A stretch of 36,694 nucleotides of DNA from JASGCK01 sp031430035 (lineage in GTDB: Bacteria > Pseudomonadota > Gammaproteobacteria > Burkholderiales > Burkholderiaceae_C), in assembly GCA_031430035.1 (NCBI GenBank), contig JANPAS010000201.1:1-36694 (forward strand), read 5' to 3'. The position numbers and the translations under genes were made by a program. The notes under the pieces were generated by a model, which worked only from the letters and a program-made list of their open reading frames with translations, was not told the origin of the DNA and searched no databases. Below are positions 1 through 7,952 of the stretch, in pieces; the stretch's first letter is position 1, and each line of letters opens with the position of its first letter.

Positions 1-194
1 GTCTTGTTATAGGTTGCCGCGGTTGGCGGTACGGCGTACATTTCGGCCGTATCCATAAAGTCGATGCCCGCATCTAATGAGCGAGCCAAGATGTTGTGCG
101 AAGTCGCTTCATCCACCTGCGCACCAAAAGTCATGGTGCCAAGGCAAATAGGTTTGACGTGAAGATCGGATTGGCCAAGTTGTATATTTTTCAT
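1..194 (-). CDS. Aldo/keto reductase, N-terminal part (truncated by window edge)
   Basis: This is the first ~64 residues of an NAD(P)H-dependent aldo/keto reductase. The start codon is at 192-194 and the gene runs off the left edge. Visible family marks are the opening strand with LGQSDL, the turn CLGTMTFG, and the segment with FMDTAEMYAVPP, which holds the conserved Asp and the catalytic Tyr of the barrel. The MDTAEMY(A/P)VPP wording is typical of Tas-like reductases. It lies 13 bases downstream of the acyl-CoA synthetase on the same strand, so the two are probably co-transcribed. The substrate cannot be told from this fragment. Confidence 0.85.
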   Translation of the reverse strand, partial: MKNIQLGQSDLHVKPICLGTMTFGAQVDEATSHNILARSLDAGIDFMDTAEMYAVPPTAATYNK

Positions 195-207
195 GCTGTG
201 ATTTTCT

Positions 208-1842
208 CTATTTTTTTACCGCTCTGGCTTCTTCCTGTAACCGAAGCAACCGCCGCTGCACCTTACCTGTTGTCGTCATGGGTAGCGCGGCAATGAATTC
301 AATTTCTTTAGGGTATTCATAGGGCGCTAATTTTCCGCGCACGTGCAATTGCAATTCGGCAATTAATTTCTGGCTGGGTTTAAAGCCTGCGGCCAAAACC
401 ACATAGGCTTTCACTAGCGCACCGCGCTCGGCATCGGGCTTGGGCACGACCGCAGCGTTCACCACGGCAGGATGCTTGACAAGGCAGTTCTCCACTTCAG
501 AGGGGCCAATGCGGTAACCCGCCGCCTTAAACATATCGTCCGAGCGGCCTTGGTACCAAAGATAGCCGTCTGCATCCATAGTCGCCATATCGCCAGTTCT
601 GCACCAACCGTCCTTCGTGTATTTGGATTTTGTTGCCGACTCGTTGTTCCAATAACCCAAAAAGAAAATCGGATCTGCTTTGCCATACCTATCTAATTTA
701 TGCACCGCAACATCGCCTGCAAGCCCCGCTGGACATGGCCTCCCAGCCTCATCTATCACTGCCACACGATGTCCTGGATAGGCTCTGCCCATGCTGCCTG
801 CGCGTGCAGGCCAGCCTACATTGGACGACACGCCATTCATAGCGCAATTGCCAACGATGTAATTAATTTCAGTTTGACCAAACATTTCGTTCACCGTCAC
901 GCCTAGTTCACTTTGGCAATACGCAAAGACAGCGTCACCTACGGCCTCGCCTGCACTCATGAGTCCTTGCAAGCGCAAATTGAACTCGCCCCGCGGCTTA
1001 GGGTACGCCTTCATCATGGCCTTCAACGCCGTCGGAAAGATAAAACTGTGCGTCACGCAATAGGTTTGCAAGATATCAAACGCAACTTCTGGGCTAAAGC
1101 GACCCGCATAAGCAATGATGGGACGGCCAAAATAAAGTGATGGCAAGAGTGCATCCATCAAGCCGCCCGTCCACGCCCAATCCGCAGGCGACCAGAAAAT
1201 CGCATCTGATTCTTTGGTTGCGTCCAGCGGATCAAACCCAAACCAGTTTTGGCTGCACACAAAGCCCGTCAAATTGCCAATCATGGCGCGATGAGGGATG
1301 AGCGCGCCTTTCGGGTCGCCCGTTGTACCACTGGTGTAAATCAAGATGGCGGGGTCGTTAGCCAGCGTCTTCACGCACGCGAACTCTGCCGAAAAAGCCT
1401 CAATCGCTTTGAAATCCACGCCATCCAAAACCGCAACTGCGCCGCTATCCTTCATCCGATAGTTCACCGCGTCCTCGCCAAACAGTTTAGACAGCGGCAT
1501 CGCCACTGCGCCCATTTGAAAACACGCGATGTAAGCTACCGCGCATGCAAAGCTTTGAGGCATCACAATCGCCACGCGGTCACCCCGCTTAACTCCTTTG
1601 ACAACTAGCGCATTGGAGAGTTGATTCGCATTTTTTTGCAGCGTTGCATAACTGAAATCAGCGTAATCGCCGTAACCGCTACCTGAGCCGTAATGCTCCA
1701 CCACGGCGGTACGCACCGAGGAATAAGGCTCGCCAGCCCATCGGCGCGAGCAGACCTCAGCAATATTGAAATATTTGGGCACTTGCCAGCGAAAGCCGTT
1801 ATGCAAGGCTGCGTAATTGTCAATGTGTGTACTGTGTTTCAT
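208..1842 (-). CDS. AMP-dependent acyl-CoA synthetase (AcsM/acetyl-CoA synthetase-like)
   Basis: A cytoplasmic ligase of the ANL superfamily that activates a carboxylic acid as acyl-AMP and then forms the CoA thioester. At 544 residues it is normal for the medium-chain or acetoacetyl-CoA-like group. The P-loop-like A3 motif is YTSGTTGDPKG. The A5 region reads EMFGQTE, the hinge region has GWCRTGD and GYLWYQGRSDDMFKAAGYRIGP, and the A10 lysine lies in TTTGKVQRR. The opening NYAALHNGFRWQVPKYFNIA is typical of the group and supports the chosen start. Its start is only a few bases from the divergent hydrolase start, leaving no room for separate promoters. The acid used cannot be deduced. Confidence 0.92.
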   Translation of the reverse strand: MKHSTHIDNYAALHNGFRWQVPKYFNIAEVCSRRWAGEPYSSVRTAVVEHYGSGSGYGDYADFSYATLQKNANQLSNALVVKGVKRGDRVAIVMPQSFACAVAYIACFQMGAVAMPLSKLFGEDAVNYRMKDSGAVAVLDGVDFKAIEAFSAEFACVKTLANDPAILIYTSGTTGDPKGALIPHRAMIGNLTGFVCSQNWFGFDPLDATKESDAIFWSPADWAWTGGLMDALLPSLYFGRPIIAYAGRFSPEVAFDILQTYCVTHSFIFPTALKAMMKAYPKPRGEFNLRLQGLMSAGEAVGDAVFAYCQSELGVTVNEMFGQTEINYIVGNCAMNGVSSNVGWPARAGSMGRAYPGHRVAVIDEAGRPCPAGLAGDVAVHKLDRYGKADPIFFLGYWNNESATKSKYTKDGWCRTGDMATMDADGYLWYQGRSDDMFKAAGYRIGPSEVENCLVKHPAVVNAAVVPKPDAERGALVKAYVVLAAGFKPSQKLIAELQLHVRGKLAPYEYPKEIEFIAALPMTTTGKVQRRLLRLQEEARAVKK

Positions 1843-1849
1843 TATTATG

Positions 1850-2761
1850 ATGAGCGGTATGTATCAAGTTCTTAAAAATTCTAATAGCCAATTCGTCCCC
1901 ATTCGTAACTTGCAGTATCACGTGCGCACTTGGGGGACTCGCAAAGCGGGGCAATTACCGCTCGTCATGGTACACGGCTGGATGGACGTGTCCGCGTCGT
2001 TTCAGTTTGTTGTGGACGCGCTAAAAGAAGATCGCTATATCGTCGCTCCTGATTGGCGTGGTTACGGCAAGACCGCTGTGCCGTCCACCGACAACTACTG
2101 GATTCCAGACTACTTGGCTGACCTCGACTTTTTACTCGATTGGTTAGATTCTCCACAAGTCGATTTGCTAGGTCACAGCTTGGGCGGCAACGTCGTCATG
2201 CTGTACTCGGGCATCAAGCCCGAGCGCATCCATAGACTGATCAATTTAGAAGGTTTTGGTATGCCCAGAACCAAGCCCGAGAATGCGGGCAAGCGCTACG
2301 TGCAGTGGATGGGCGAGCTTAAAAAAATGAACAAAGGCGAACTCAACCTTGCGTCATACGACAGCGCCGATGGCGTAGCGAGACGCTTAATGAAAACCAA
2401 TAAACGCATTAGCGAAGACAAAGCGCAATGGCTGGCGCGGCAATGGGCAGAAGAAAATGTAAATGGCAAATGGGACATCTTGGGCGACGCGGCGCACAAA
2501 GTCGTCAACGCCAATTTGTACCAAGTCGATGAGGCGCTCTCGCTTTACGCGCAAATCACTGCCCCCCTACTTGCCGTGGAAGCGGCAGATAACGAACTGG
2601 GTAAGTGGTGGGGTGACAAATTTACGCTCGCCGAATACCACGAGCGCCTAAAAAGTGTGCCCAATTGCAGGATTGAAGCCGTGGCGGATGCGGGACACAT
2701 GATGCACCACGATCAACCTGAGATTTTGGCTGAAATGATTGAGGCGTTTTTAAAGAATTAA
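1850..2761 (+). CDS. Alpha/beta hydrolase
   Basis: A soluble alpha/beta-hydrolase fold enzyme of about 303 residues. The oxyanion-hole region reads VHGWMD, the nucleophile elbow is GHSLGG with the catalytic Ser, and the late DAGHMMHHDQPE carries the catalytic His. No signal peptide is visible. I placed the start at 1850 (Met-Ser-Gly-Met); 1859 is equally possible. A longer reading frame from 1817 would run into the divergent acyl-CoA synthetase and adds residues unlike the family. Specificity is unknown: esterase, lactonase or haloalkane dehalogenase-like activities all share this architecture. Confidence 0.85.
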   Translation: MSGMYQVLKNSNSQFVPIRNLQYHVRTWGTRKAGQLPLVMVHGWMDVSASFQFVVDALKEDRYIVAPDWRGYGKTAVPSTDNYWIPDYLADLDFLLDWLDSPQVDLLGHSLGGNVVMLYSGIKPERIHRLINLEGFGMPRTKPENAGKRYVQWMGELKKMNKGELNLASYDSADGVARRLMKTNKRISEDKAQWLARQWAEENVNGKWDILGDAAHKVVNANLYQVDEALSLYAQITAPLLAVEAADNELGKWWGDKFTLAEYHERLKSVPNCRIEAVADAGHMMHHDQPEILAEMIEAFLKN

Positions 2762-2777
2762 GCCATACGCATGATAG

Positions 2778-2793
2778 CTGTTAATATGTACAG
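2778..2793. promoter_or_regulatory. Candidate LexA operator before the radical SAM gene
   Basis: The sequence is CTGT, eight mostly A/T bases, then ACAG, the exact spacing of the gammaproteobacterial/betaproteobacterial LexA box. It ends five bases before the ATG at 2799. The recA operator in this same window (7906-7921) has the same CTGT-N8-ACAG form, which supports the reading. Confidence 0.65.
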
Positions 2794-2798
2794 TTATC

Positions 2799-3899
2799 AT
2801 GCAAACCGAGCACCACATCCCTATCCAAGCCATCAAAGGTCGTGGCTCGGCAAGCCTTATCCAGCATAGGTTTTCACTGGATGAGCGCGAGCAGTTTGAT
2901 GATGGATGGGAAGGTGACGATTCACTGGTTAGCTCTGACAAATTACCGCCAAAAACCGAAATCAGGTTTGAAAACGCCAAGTCCGCGCTGACTAAAAACG
3001 ACTCACCCGATCTGCCGTTTCGCTTAACGCTCAACCCGTACCGCGGCTGCGAGCATGGTTGTATTTATTGCTTTGCACGTCCGACGCACAGCTATCTTGG
3101 ACTCTCACCTGGACTCGATTTTGAAACCAAAATCATCGCCAAGCCCAATATCCATGAGGTTCTCGCCAAGGAGCTACAAAGCAGAAACTATCAGCCACAG
3201 GTTATCAATGTAGGCGGCGCAACCGATTGCTACCAGCCTTGCGAGCGCGAACTCAAACTAACCCGCGCTTGTATCGAGGTATTCGCCAAAACCAATCATC
3301 CCTTCACGTTGGTCACCAAGTCGTCGCTCGTGGAACGCGATCTCGACCTCCTCGTGCCACTGGCGCAAAAAAATCTCGTTGCGATTTACGTCACCATCAC
3401 CACGCTAGACGCGCATCTCGCTCGCATCCTAGAGCCCCGCGCTGCCGCGCCGCACAGACGACTTCGCGTGATTGAAACGCTGGCAAAGGCTGGCGTGCCC
3501 GTGGGCGTGAGCGTCTCGCCGCAAATTCCGTTTATCAACGACGACATGGAGCAAGTGCTGGAAGCCGCTAAACATGCAGGTGCACGAAGCGCCTTCTACA
3601 CCGTGCTGCGTCTGCCTTGGGAGGTTGCACCGCTATTCAAAGAATGGCTGGCATTGCACTACCCAGACCGCGCATATCGTGTGATGGCGCGCATCAACGA
3701 TATGCGCTGCGGCAAAGACTATGACGCGGACTTTGCGACTCGGATGATTGGATCAGGGCTGTGGGCAAACCTCATCAAACAGCGCTTTGAAAAAGCAGTC
3801 AAGCGTTATGAGTTGATTCCACCTGTTCGGTCATCACTCAGTTTTGATTGCACGCAGTTTGATGCGAGTGCGCTAAGTGATCAGGCGAGGTTGTTTTAA
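2799..3899 (+). CDS. PA0069-family radical SAM protein (SplB/COG1533-like)
   Basis: A radical SAM enzyme of 366 residues related to the spore photoproduct lyase-like COG1533 group and matching the PA0069 family. The iron-sulfur motif CEHGCIYC (CxxxCxxC) follows LNPYRG, and the N-terminus has the family signature AIKGRGSAS. The [4Fe-4S] cluster would cleave S-adenosylmethionine to a 5'-deoxyadenosyl radical; the substrate of the family is not established. The start at 2799 has no recognisable ribosome binding site because a LexA-type operator occupies 2778-2793, so the mRNA may be leaderless. The operator suggests a DNA-damage role, which is inference. Confidence 0.88.
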   Translation: MQTEHHIPIQAIKGRGSASLIQHRFSLDEREQFDDGWEGDDSLVSSDKLPPKTEIRFENAKSALTKNDSPDLPFRLTLNPYRGCEHGCIYCFARPTHSYLGLSPGLDFETKIIAKPNIHEVLAKELQSRNYQPQVINVGGATDCYQPCERELKLTRACIEVFAKTNHPFTLVTKSSLVERDLDLLVPLAQKNLVAIYVTITTLDAHLARILEPRAAAPHRRLRVIETLAKAGVPVGVSVSPQIPFINDDMEQVLEAAKHAGARSAFYTVLRLPWEVAPLFKEWLALHYPDRAYRVMARINDMRCGKDYDADFATRMIGSGLWANLIKQRFEKAVKRYELIPPVRSSLSFDCTQFDASALSDQARLF

Positions 3900-3903
3900 A
3901 TAC

Positions 3904-4569
3904 TCACTTTGGGTTATTCACTTCATCACGCGGCGCGCTATTCAAATGCGCGGTATCCGACCAGCCCACTAGCGTGAAGCCTTGCGGCGTCCAGAGTAAG
4001 CGGTTGATTTCGGCGTTTCCAAGGCTCCACGTACGCGGCGCTTGCAGATCAAGCCCTGTCGCGGCGCGGTACAGGATGTCGTTGTCGCCGCCGTGCGAGA
4101 CGACGACGATTTGCTGACCTGCGTGACGCGCGGCAAGGCCACTCACGCACTTCAAAATCCGTGTTCTAAAAGTAATAAGCGACTCGCCGCCTTCGGGGCA
4201 AAAGTCGGGTTCGCGCTTACGCCAGCGCTCGGCCTCGTCAGGCCAGAGTTCGCCAATCTCGGCAAAGGTTTTGCCTTCAAATTTACCGAAGAGTCGCTCG
4301 CGGAGTCCCTCGGTGGGAATAGTGCTCATGCCAACGGCTTCGCCAATTGCTATCGCCGTGTCATGGGCGCGCCACAGGTCGCTGGAGTAAATGGCGGCGA
4401 TCGGCTCATGGCGCAGCGCTTCAGCCGCAGCTTTGGCTTGCTCGTGACCCCGCGCATTGAGTTGAATGTCAAGCGAACCTTGAATGCGCGTGTCCACATT
4501 CCAAGCCGTCTCACCGTGGCGAATCGCGATGATGCGGGTGGGTTCTTGGATCGTTGGTGTGGCGCTCAT
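3904..4569 (-). CDS. Histidine phosphatase family protein (phosphoglycerate mutase-like)
   Basis: A soluble branch-1 histidine phosphatase of about 221 residues. The RHGETAWN motif carries the phosphorylated His, and VVSHGGDNDIL carries the second conserved His. The ATG at 4567-4569 overlaps the ttcA stop as ATGA, so translation is probably coupled; a GTG two codons upstream is an alternative. It is the last gene of the minus-strand run SDR-folB-ttcA-phosphatase. The annotation could be GpmB-like or CobC-like. A role in dephosphorylating a pterin intermediate is conceivable from the folB context but is speculation. Confidence 0.88.
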   Translation of the reverse strand: MSATPTIQEPTRIIAIRHGETAWNVDTRIQGSLDIQLNARGHEQAKAAAEALRHEPIAAIYSSDLWRAHDTAIAIGEAVGMSTIPTEGLRERLFGKFEGKTFAEIGELWPDEAERWRKREPDFCPEGGESLITFRTRILKCVSGLAARHAGQQIVVVSHGGDNDILYRAATGLDLQAPRTWSLGNAEINRLLWTPQGFTLVGWSDTAHLNSAPRDEVNNPK

Positions 4570-5531
4570 GAGCACGCACCAACCGAAGATTCCGTAGCAA
4601 TGGAAATCATTTTTTGCCCCAAAGCGGTTGATGGCAATGCCTCTTTAAACACTTCAGGATCAAACGCCTTGTCACCTTCTGGATCTTCCACACCCGTAGC
4701 TTTCAACCCTTCAAAATCATAGAGCTTGCGATCCAACATATGCGAGGGTTTGATGTCCTGCATCGCGCTAAACATGTTCTCCACACGCCCAGGGTATTTC
4801 TTTTGCCACTCGCGCAGCAAATTGCCGACTTGCACGCGCTGCAGGCCGTCTTGGCTGCCGCACAGCGTGCACGGAATGATAGGAAATTGCTTGTGCTCAG
4901 CCCACGCAATCAGGTCAGTTTCTGGCACATAAGCCATGGGACGAATCAAGATGTGGTTGCCGTTGTCGGACACCAATTTTGGCGGCATGGCCTTCATCTT
5001 GGCGGCAAAGAACATGTTCAAAAAGAAGGTTTGCAAGATGTCGTCGCGGTGATGACCTAGCGCCACTTTGGTAGCGCCTAGTTTGTCCGCCACCTTGTAC
5101 AAAATGCCGCGCCGCAGACGCGAACAAAGCGAGCACATGGTCTTGCCTTCAGGAATCAAACGCTTGACGATGGAGTAGGTATCTTGATTTTCGATGTGGT
5201 ACTCCACGCCAATGGATTCAAGGTACGCGGGCAAGATGTGATCGGGGAAGCCTGGCTGCTTTTGGTCGAGATTGACCGCCACCAGCGTAAATTTGACGGG
5301 CGAGCGCTGCTGCAATTTGATCAAAATATCCAGCATGCCGTAGCTGTCTTTACCGCCCGAAACGCAGACCATCACGCGGTCACCCTCTTCGATCATGTTG
5401 TAGTCGATGATCGCGCGGCCCACTTCGCGGCACAGGCGTTTTTCTAGCTTTTGAATTTCTAGCGGCTGCTGCGCCTTGCGCTCACGCGCGGTGAGTTTTG
5501 CTGGCGCTTCAGCAATTGTTTCGTCAATCAT
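4566..5531 (-). CDS. ttcA: tRNA 2-thiocytidine(32) synthetase TtcA
   Basis: This enzyme replaces the 2-oxygen of cytidine 32 in certain tRNAs with sulfur, using ATP and an iron-sulfur cluster. The protein has 321 residues, within the family range. The PP-loop motif is SGGKDS. The conserved Cys pairs are CSLC, followed by SRLRRG, and CTLCGS, which ligate the cluster. The start ATG overlaps the folB stop by four bases and its own stop overlaps the next start, so the run is translationally coupled. The identification is firm. Confidence 0.96.
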   Translation of the reverse strand: MIDETIAEAPAKLTARERKAQQPLEIQKLEKRLCREVGRAIIDYNMIEEGDRVMVCVSGGKDSYGMLDILIKLQQRSPVKFTLVAVNLDQKQPGFPDHILPAYLESIGVEYHIENQDTYSIVKRLIPEGKTMCSLCSRLRRGILYKVADKLGATKVALGHHRDDILQTFFLNMFFAAKMKAMPPKLVSDNGNHILIRPMAYVPETDLIAWAEHKQFPIIPCTLCGSQDGLQRVQVGNLLREWQKKYPGRVENMFSAMQDIKPSHMLDRKLYDFEGLKATGVEDPEGDKAFDPEVFKEALPSTALGQKMISIATESSVGACS

Positions 5532-5905
5532 TTTTTTACTCCAAATACTTCAACTCCGACCGATTCGCAATCGGGATACACATCAGGTTTTTGCGTAGAC
5601 ACGCGCGCTGCCATCACCTTGGGATGTGACAGCATCGTTTTAAGCACGTCATCACACAACGTCTCTTGCAAATGGATGTGACCTTGCGCCATGCGGTTGG
5701 CAATCGTCTGGCGCATAAAGTCGTAGTCCACGACTTCCTCGAGTTCGTCTTTGTGCGGCGTGGACAAAGCAAGCGGCACATACAGCTCGACGTTAAACAG
5801 CACGCGCTGCTCGCCTTTTTTTTCAAATTCATGGACGCCAATGTTGATGTTGACCTCGTAATTTTTTAAAAACAAACGACGGCACTGCGTCAAATCGATG
5901 GTCAT
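5528..5905 (-). CDS. folB: Dihydroneopterin aldolase FolB
   Basis: FolB converts 7,8-dihydroneopterin to 6-hydroxymethyl-7,8-dihydropterin in folate synthesis. The 125-residue protein is typical. It has the N-terminal strand with NINIGVHEFEKKGEQ, where the Glu-Lys segment is usual, then VVDYDFMRQTI, the helix containing LQETLCDDV, and a C-terminal strand region with KPDVYPDCESVGVEV. It overlaps the upstream SDR gene and the downstream ttcA by four bases on either side. The neighbouring reductase fits a pterin-related function for the first two genes of the run. Confidence 0.93.
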   Translation of the reverse strand: MTIDLTQCRRLFLKNYEVNINIGVHEFEKKGEQRVLFNVELYVPLALSTPHKDELEEVVDYDFMRQTIANRMAQGHIHLQETLCDDVLKTMLSHPKVMAARVSTQKPDVYPDCESVGVEVFGVKK

Positions 5906-6714
5906 ACTTTTTTACTCTCTAAATTGCGCTCTAATTTTTCTTGCGCCACAAACATCACATCGCGGTTGCTAGCCACTAAATGCTGACCGTTGTCCACACA
6001 CAGTGTCGTCCCCGTGATGGCGGCGTTCAGCGCTAAAAACAGACACGTGCTCGCCACATCTGCTGGATCAATCGCTTTTTGCATCAGGTTCATGCTGGAT
6101 GCCAAATCAAAGTTTTCCTGGGACTGCGGGCCACTCACATACATCAAACCCGGCGCGACACCGCACACGCGCACACGTGGCGCCAGCGCTTGCGCTTGCA
6201 GCGCGACGGTGCGCTCTAGCGCCAGTTTGCCCACGGTGTAGCTAAAGTAATCGGGGTTCAGGTTGAATACTTTTTGGTCTAGCACGTGAATCACACAGCC
6301 ATCGCCTACATTTCTCTTCGCCAAAATTTGCGTTAAGTCCAGCGGAGCCATCAAATTAACCGACCACTGACTCGCAGCATCTTCCACATCAAACGCATCG
6401 GCACTGTCTGCCTCAAATTGCGAGGCGTTATTGATTAAGCAATCTAGCTGGTCAACTTGACTGTAGACCACATCCATCATGGCTTTGCGAGACTCAGAGC
6501 TTTGCAAATCGGCTTGCACACAACTCACCTGCTGACCCAGTTTGACCAATTCGTCCGCTAATGTTGTTGCTGCACTCTGCGACTTACCGTAATGCAAAAA
6601 CACACGCCAACCCTTGGCCGCAAACGCCCGCACCAAAGCAGCGCCTAATCGGTGCGCACCGCCAGTGATGAGTACCGTTTTTTGTACCGTGTTGTGTACG
6701 TTGGTTTGAGCCAT
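5902..6714 (-). CDS. Short-chain dehydrogenase, pteridine reductase/FolM-like
   Basis: A 270-residue NAD(P)H-dependent SDR. The cofactor loop is TGGAHRLGAAL, where the Arg is usual in pteridine reductases. LINNASQFE is the conserved NNA motif, and FSYTVGKLALE contains the catalytic Tyr-x-x-x-Lys. The C-terminal part has the usual GTTLCVDNGQHL. Position directly before folB with a four-base overlap supports reduction of a dihydropterin such as dihydromonapterin, as with FolM. The precise substrate is inferred. The gene is divergent from the methyltransferase with only 26 bases between starts. Confidence 0.85.
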   Translation of the reverse strand: MAQTNVHNTVQKTVLITGGAHRLGAALVRAFAAKGWRVFLHYGKSQSAATTLADELVKLGQQVSCVQADLQSSESRKAMMDVVYSQVDQLDCLINNASQFEADSADAFDVEDAASQWSVNLMAPLDLTQILAKRNVGDGCVIHVLDQKVFNLNPDYFSYTVGKLALERTVALQAQALAPRVRVCGVAPGLMYVSGPQSQENFDLASSMNLMQKAIDPADVASTCLFLALNAAITGTTLCVDNGQHLVASNRDVMFVAQEKLERNLESKKV

Positions 6715-6740
6715 AAAATTGATTTTTCGTTTTACCGTTT

Positions 6741-7838
6741 ATGTCCATTTTCTCACCCTTATCAGCGCCCTCAGGTTGGCAGCCTTTTGATACCTTCATG
6801 GCGGATGCGCTCTACAACCCTGAGCACGGCTACTACACGCGTTCGCAAAGCCAAATCGGTACGAGCGCAGCCACGTCCGACTTTGCGACGAGTCCTGTGA
6901 TTTCGCTCTTCTTTGGCAAGACGCTCGCCAAACAAGTAGCCGAATGCCTGGATGCCACGGGCACATCCGAAGTTTGGGAATTCGGCGCTGGCACGGGCGC
7001 ACTTGCGCTGCAATTGCTGAACGAGCTGGGCAACAAAATCACGCGCTACAACATTGTTGATCTATCGGGTAGCTTAGCTGCGCAGCAAAAATCAACATTA
7101 GAAGCAGGCCTGCAGGCCACGCCAGATATGGCCTCCCGTGTGCATTGGCTGCAAGCCTTACCGGATATGGCCTGCGGGGTCATGATTGGAAATGAAGTGC
7201 TAGATGCTATGCCCGTCAAGCTCTTGGCGCGAGTCAATGACGTATGGCATGAACGCGGTGTGATCAATCTAAACGACTCGCTGTCTTTTGCTGATGCACC
7301 GACTGAGCTGCGTCCACCCGTCGATGTTCTAGGCACCCACGACTACCTCACCGAAATCCACCCACAAGGCGAGGCCTTTATTCAAACGCTTGCAGACAAG
7401 TTGCTCAAATCTCAACACATGACTGGCAAGGGCGGCGCCATCCTCATGATTGACTATGGCTTCGGCGAGAGCGAGTACTACCACCCTGAGCGCAGCATGG
7501 GCACACTGATGTGCCACCAAGCGCATCAGTCCAGCACCAACCCTCTAGAACATGTGGGCGAGAAAGACATCACGGCGCACGTCAATTTCACAGGGATTGC
7601 GCTGGCGGGGCAGGATGCCGGCCTCACCGTCAACGGCTATACCTCGCAAGGTCGGTTTTTGCTGAATTGCGGACTGCTCGATCACCTCGGAAATGCGTCT
7701 CTGGCCGAGAAAGCCATGGCACAAAAGCTGATCACGGAACACGAAATGGGTGAGCTGTTTAAGGTGATTTGCCTCTCAACGCTGCCGAATTTTGAACCGC
7801 TGGGGTTTGCGGCTGGGGATCGGTCGCATACGCTGTAA
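6741..7838 (+). CDS. Class I SAM-dependent methyltransferase, MidA/NDUFAF7-like (COG1565)
   Basis: A 365-residue member of the family related to mitochondrial MidA/NDUFAF7, which dimethylates an arginine of a complex I subunit; the bacterial role is not settled. The N-terminus has the family signature FMADALYNPEHGYYTR and then DFATSPVISLFFGK. The SAM-binding motif is EFGAGTGALA, followed by GNEVLDAMPV and MIDYGFGESEYYHPER. There is no signal peptide. It stands alone on the plus strand between the divergent pterin run and recA, with a short inverted repeat just after its stop. Confidence 0.9.
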   Translation: MSIFSPLSAPSGWQPFDTFMADALYNPEHGYYTRSQSQIGTSAATSDFATSPVISLFFGKTLAKQVAECLDATGTSEVWEFGAGTGALALQLLNELGNKITRYNIVDLSGSLAAQQKSTLEAGLQATPDMASRVHWLQALPDMACGVMIGNEVLDAMPVKLLARVNDVWHERGVINLNDSLSFADAPTELRPPVDVLGTHDYLTEIHPQGEAFIQTLADKLLKSQHMTGKGGAILMIDYGFGESEYYHPERSMGTLMCHQAHQSSTNPLEHVGEKDITAHVNFTGIALAGQDAGLTVNGYTSQGRFLLNCGLLDHLGNASLAEKAMAQKLITEHEMGELFKVICLSTLPNFEPLGFAAGDRSHTL

Positions 7839-7840
7839 CG

Positions 7841-7864
7841 CAGCTTAATTAGGCAATTAAACTG
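7841..7864. repeat. Inverted repeat after the methyltransferase gene
   Basis: Two ten-base arms (CAGCTTAATT and AATTAAACTG) are separated by four bases with one mismatch, three bases after the stop. It is AT-rich and is not followed by a clean T-run. It may be a weak terminator or an mRNA 3'-end structure. Confidence 0.35.
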
Positions 7865-7905
7865 ACTAATAATATATAAATTTCATTTTTACTTCTGCTA
7901 CATTA

Positions 7906-7921
7906 CTGTCATCCCATACAG
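7906..7921. promoter_or_regulatory. LexA operator (SOS box) of recA
   Basis: CTGT-N8-ACAG lies 31 bases before the recA start, the expected position and spacing for the SOS box of recA. LexA bound here would repress recA, and possibly recX, until DNA damage. Confidence 0.85.
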
Positions 7922-7952
7922 CTATTTAACAGTTTTTTAACAGGAGTACACC

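Noticed and set aside
1817..1849. Longer N-terminus of the alpha/beta hydrolase
   Set aside because: It would overlap the divergent acyl-CoA synthetase and adds a cysteine/methionine-rich stretch unlike the family.
4042..4722. 226-residue plus-strand frame
   Set aside because: It is antisense to the histidine phosphatase and ttcA, both certain, and its sequence shows no family pattern.
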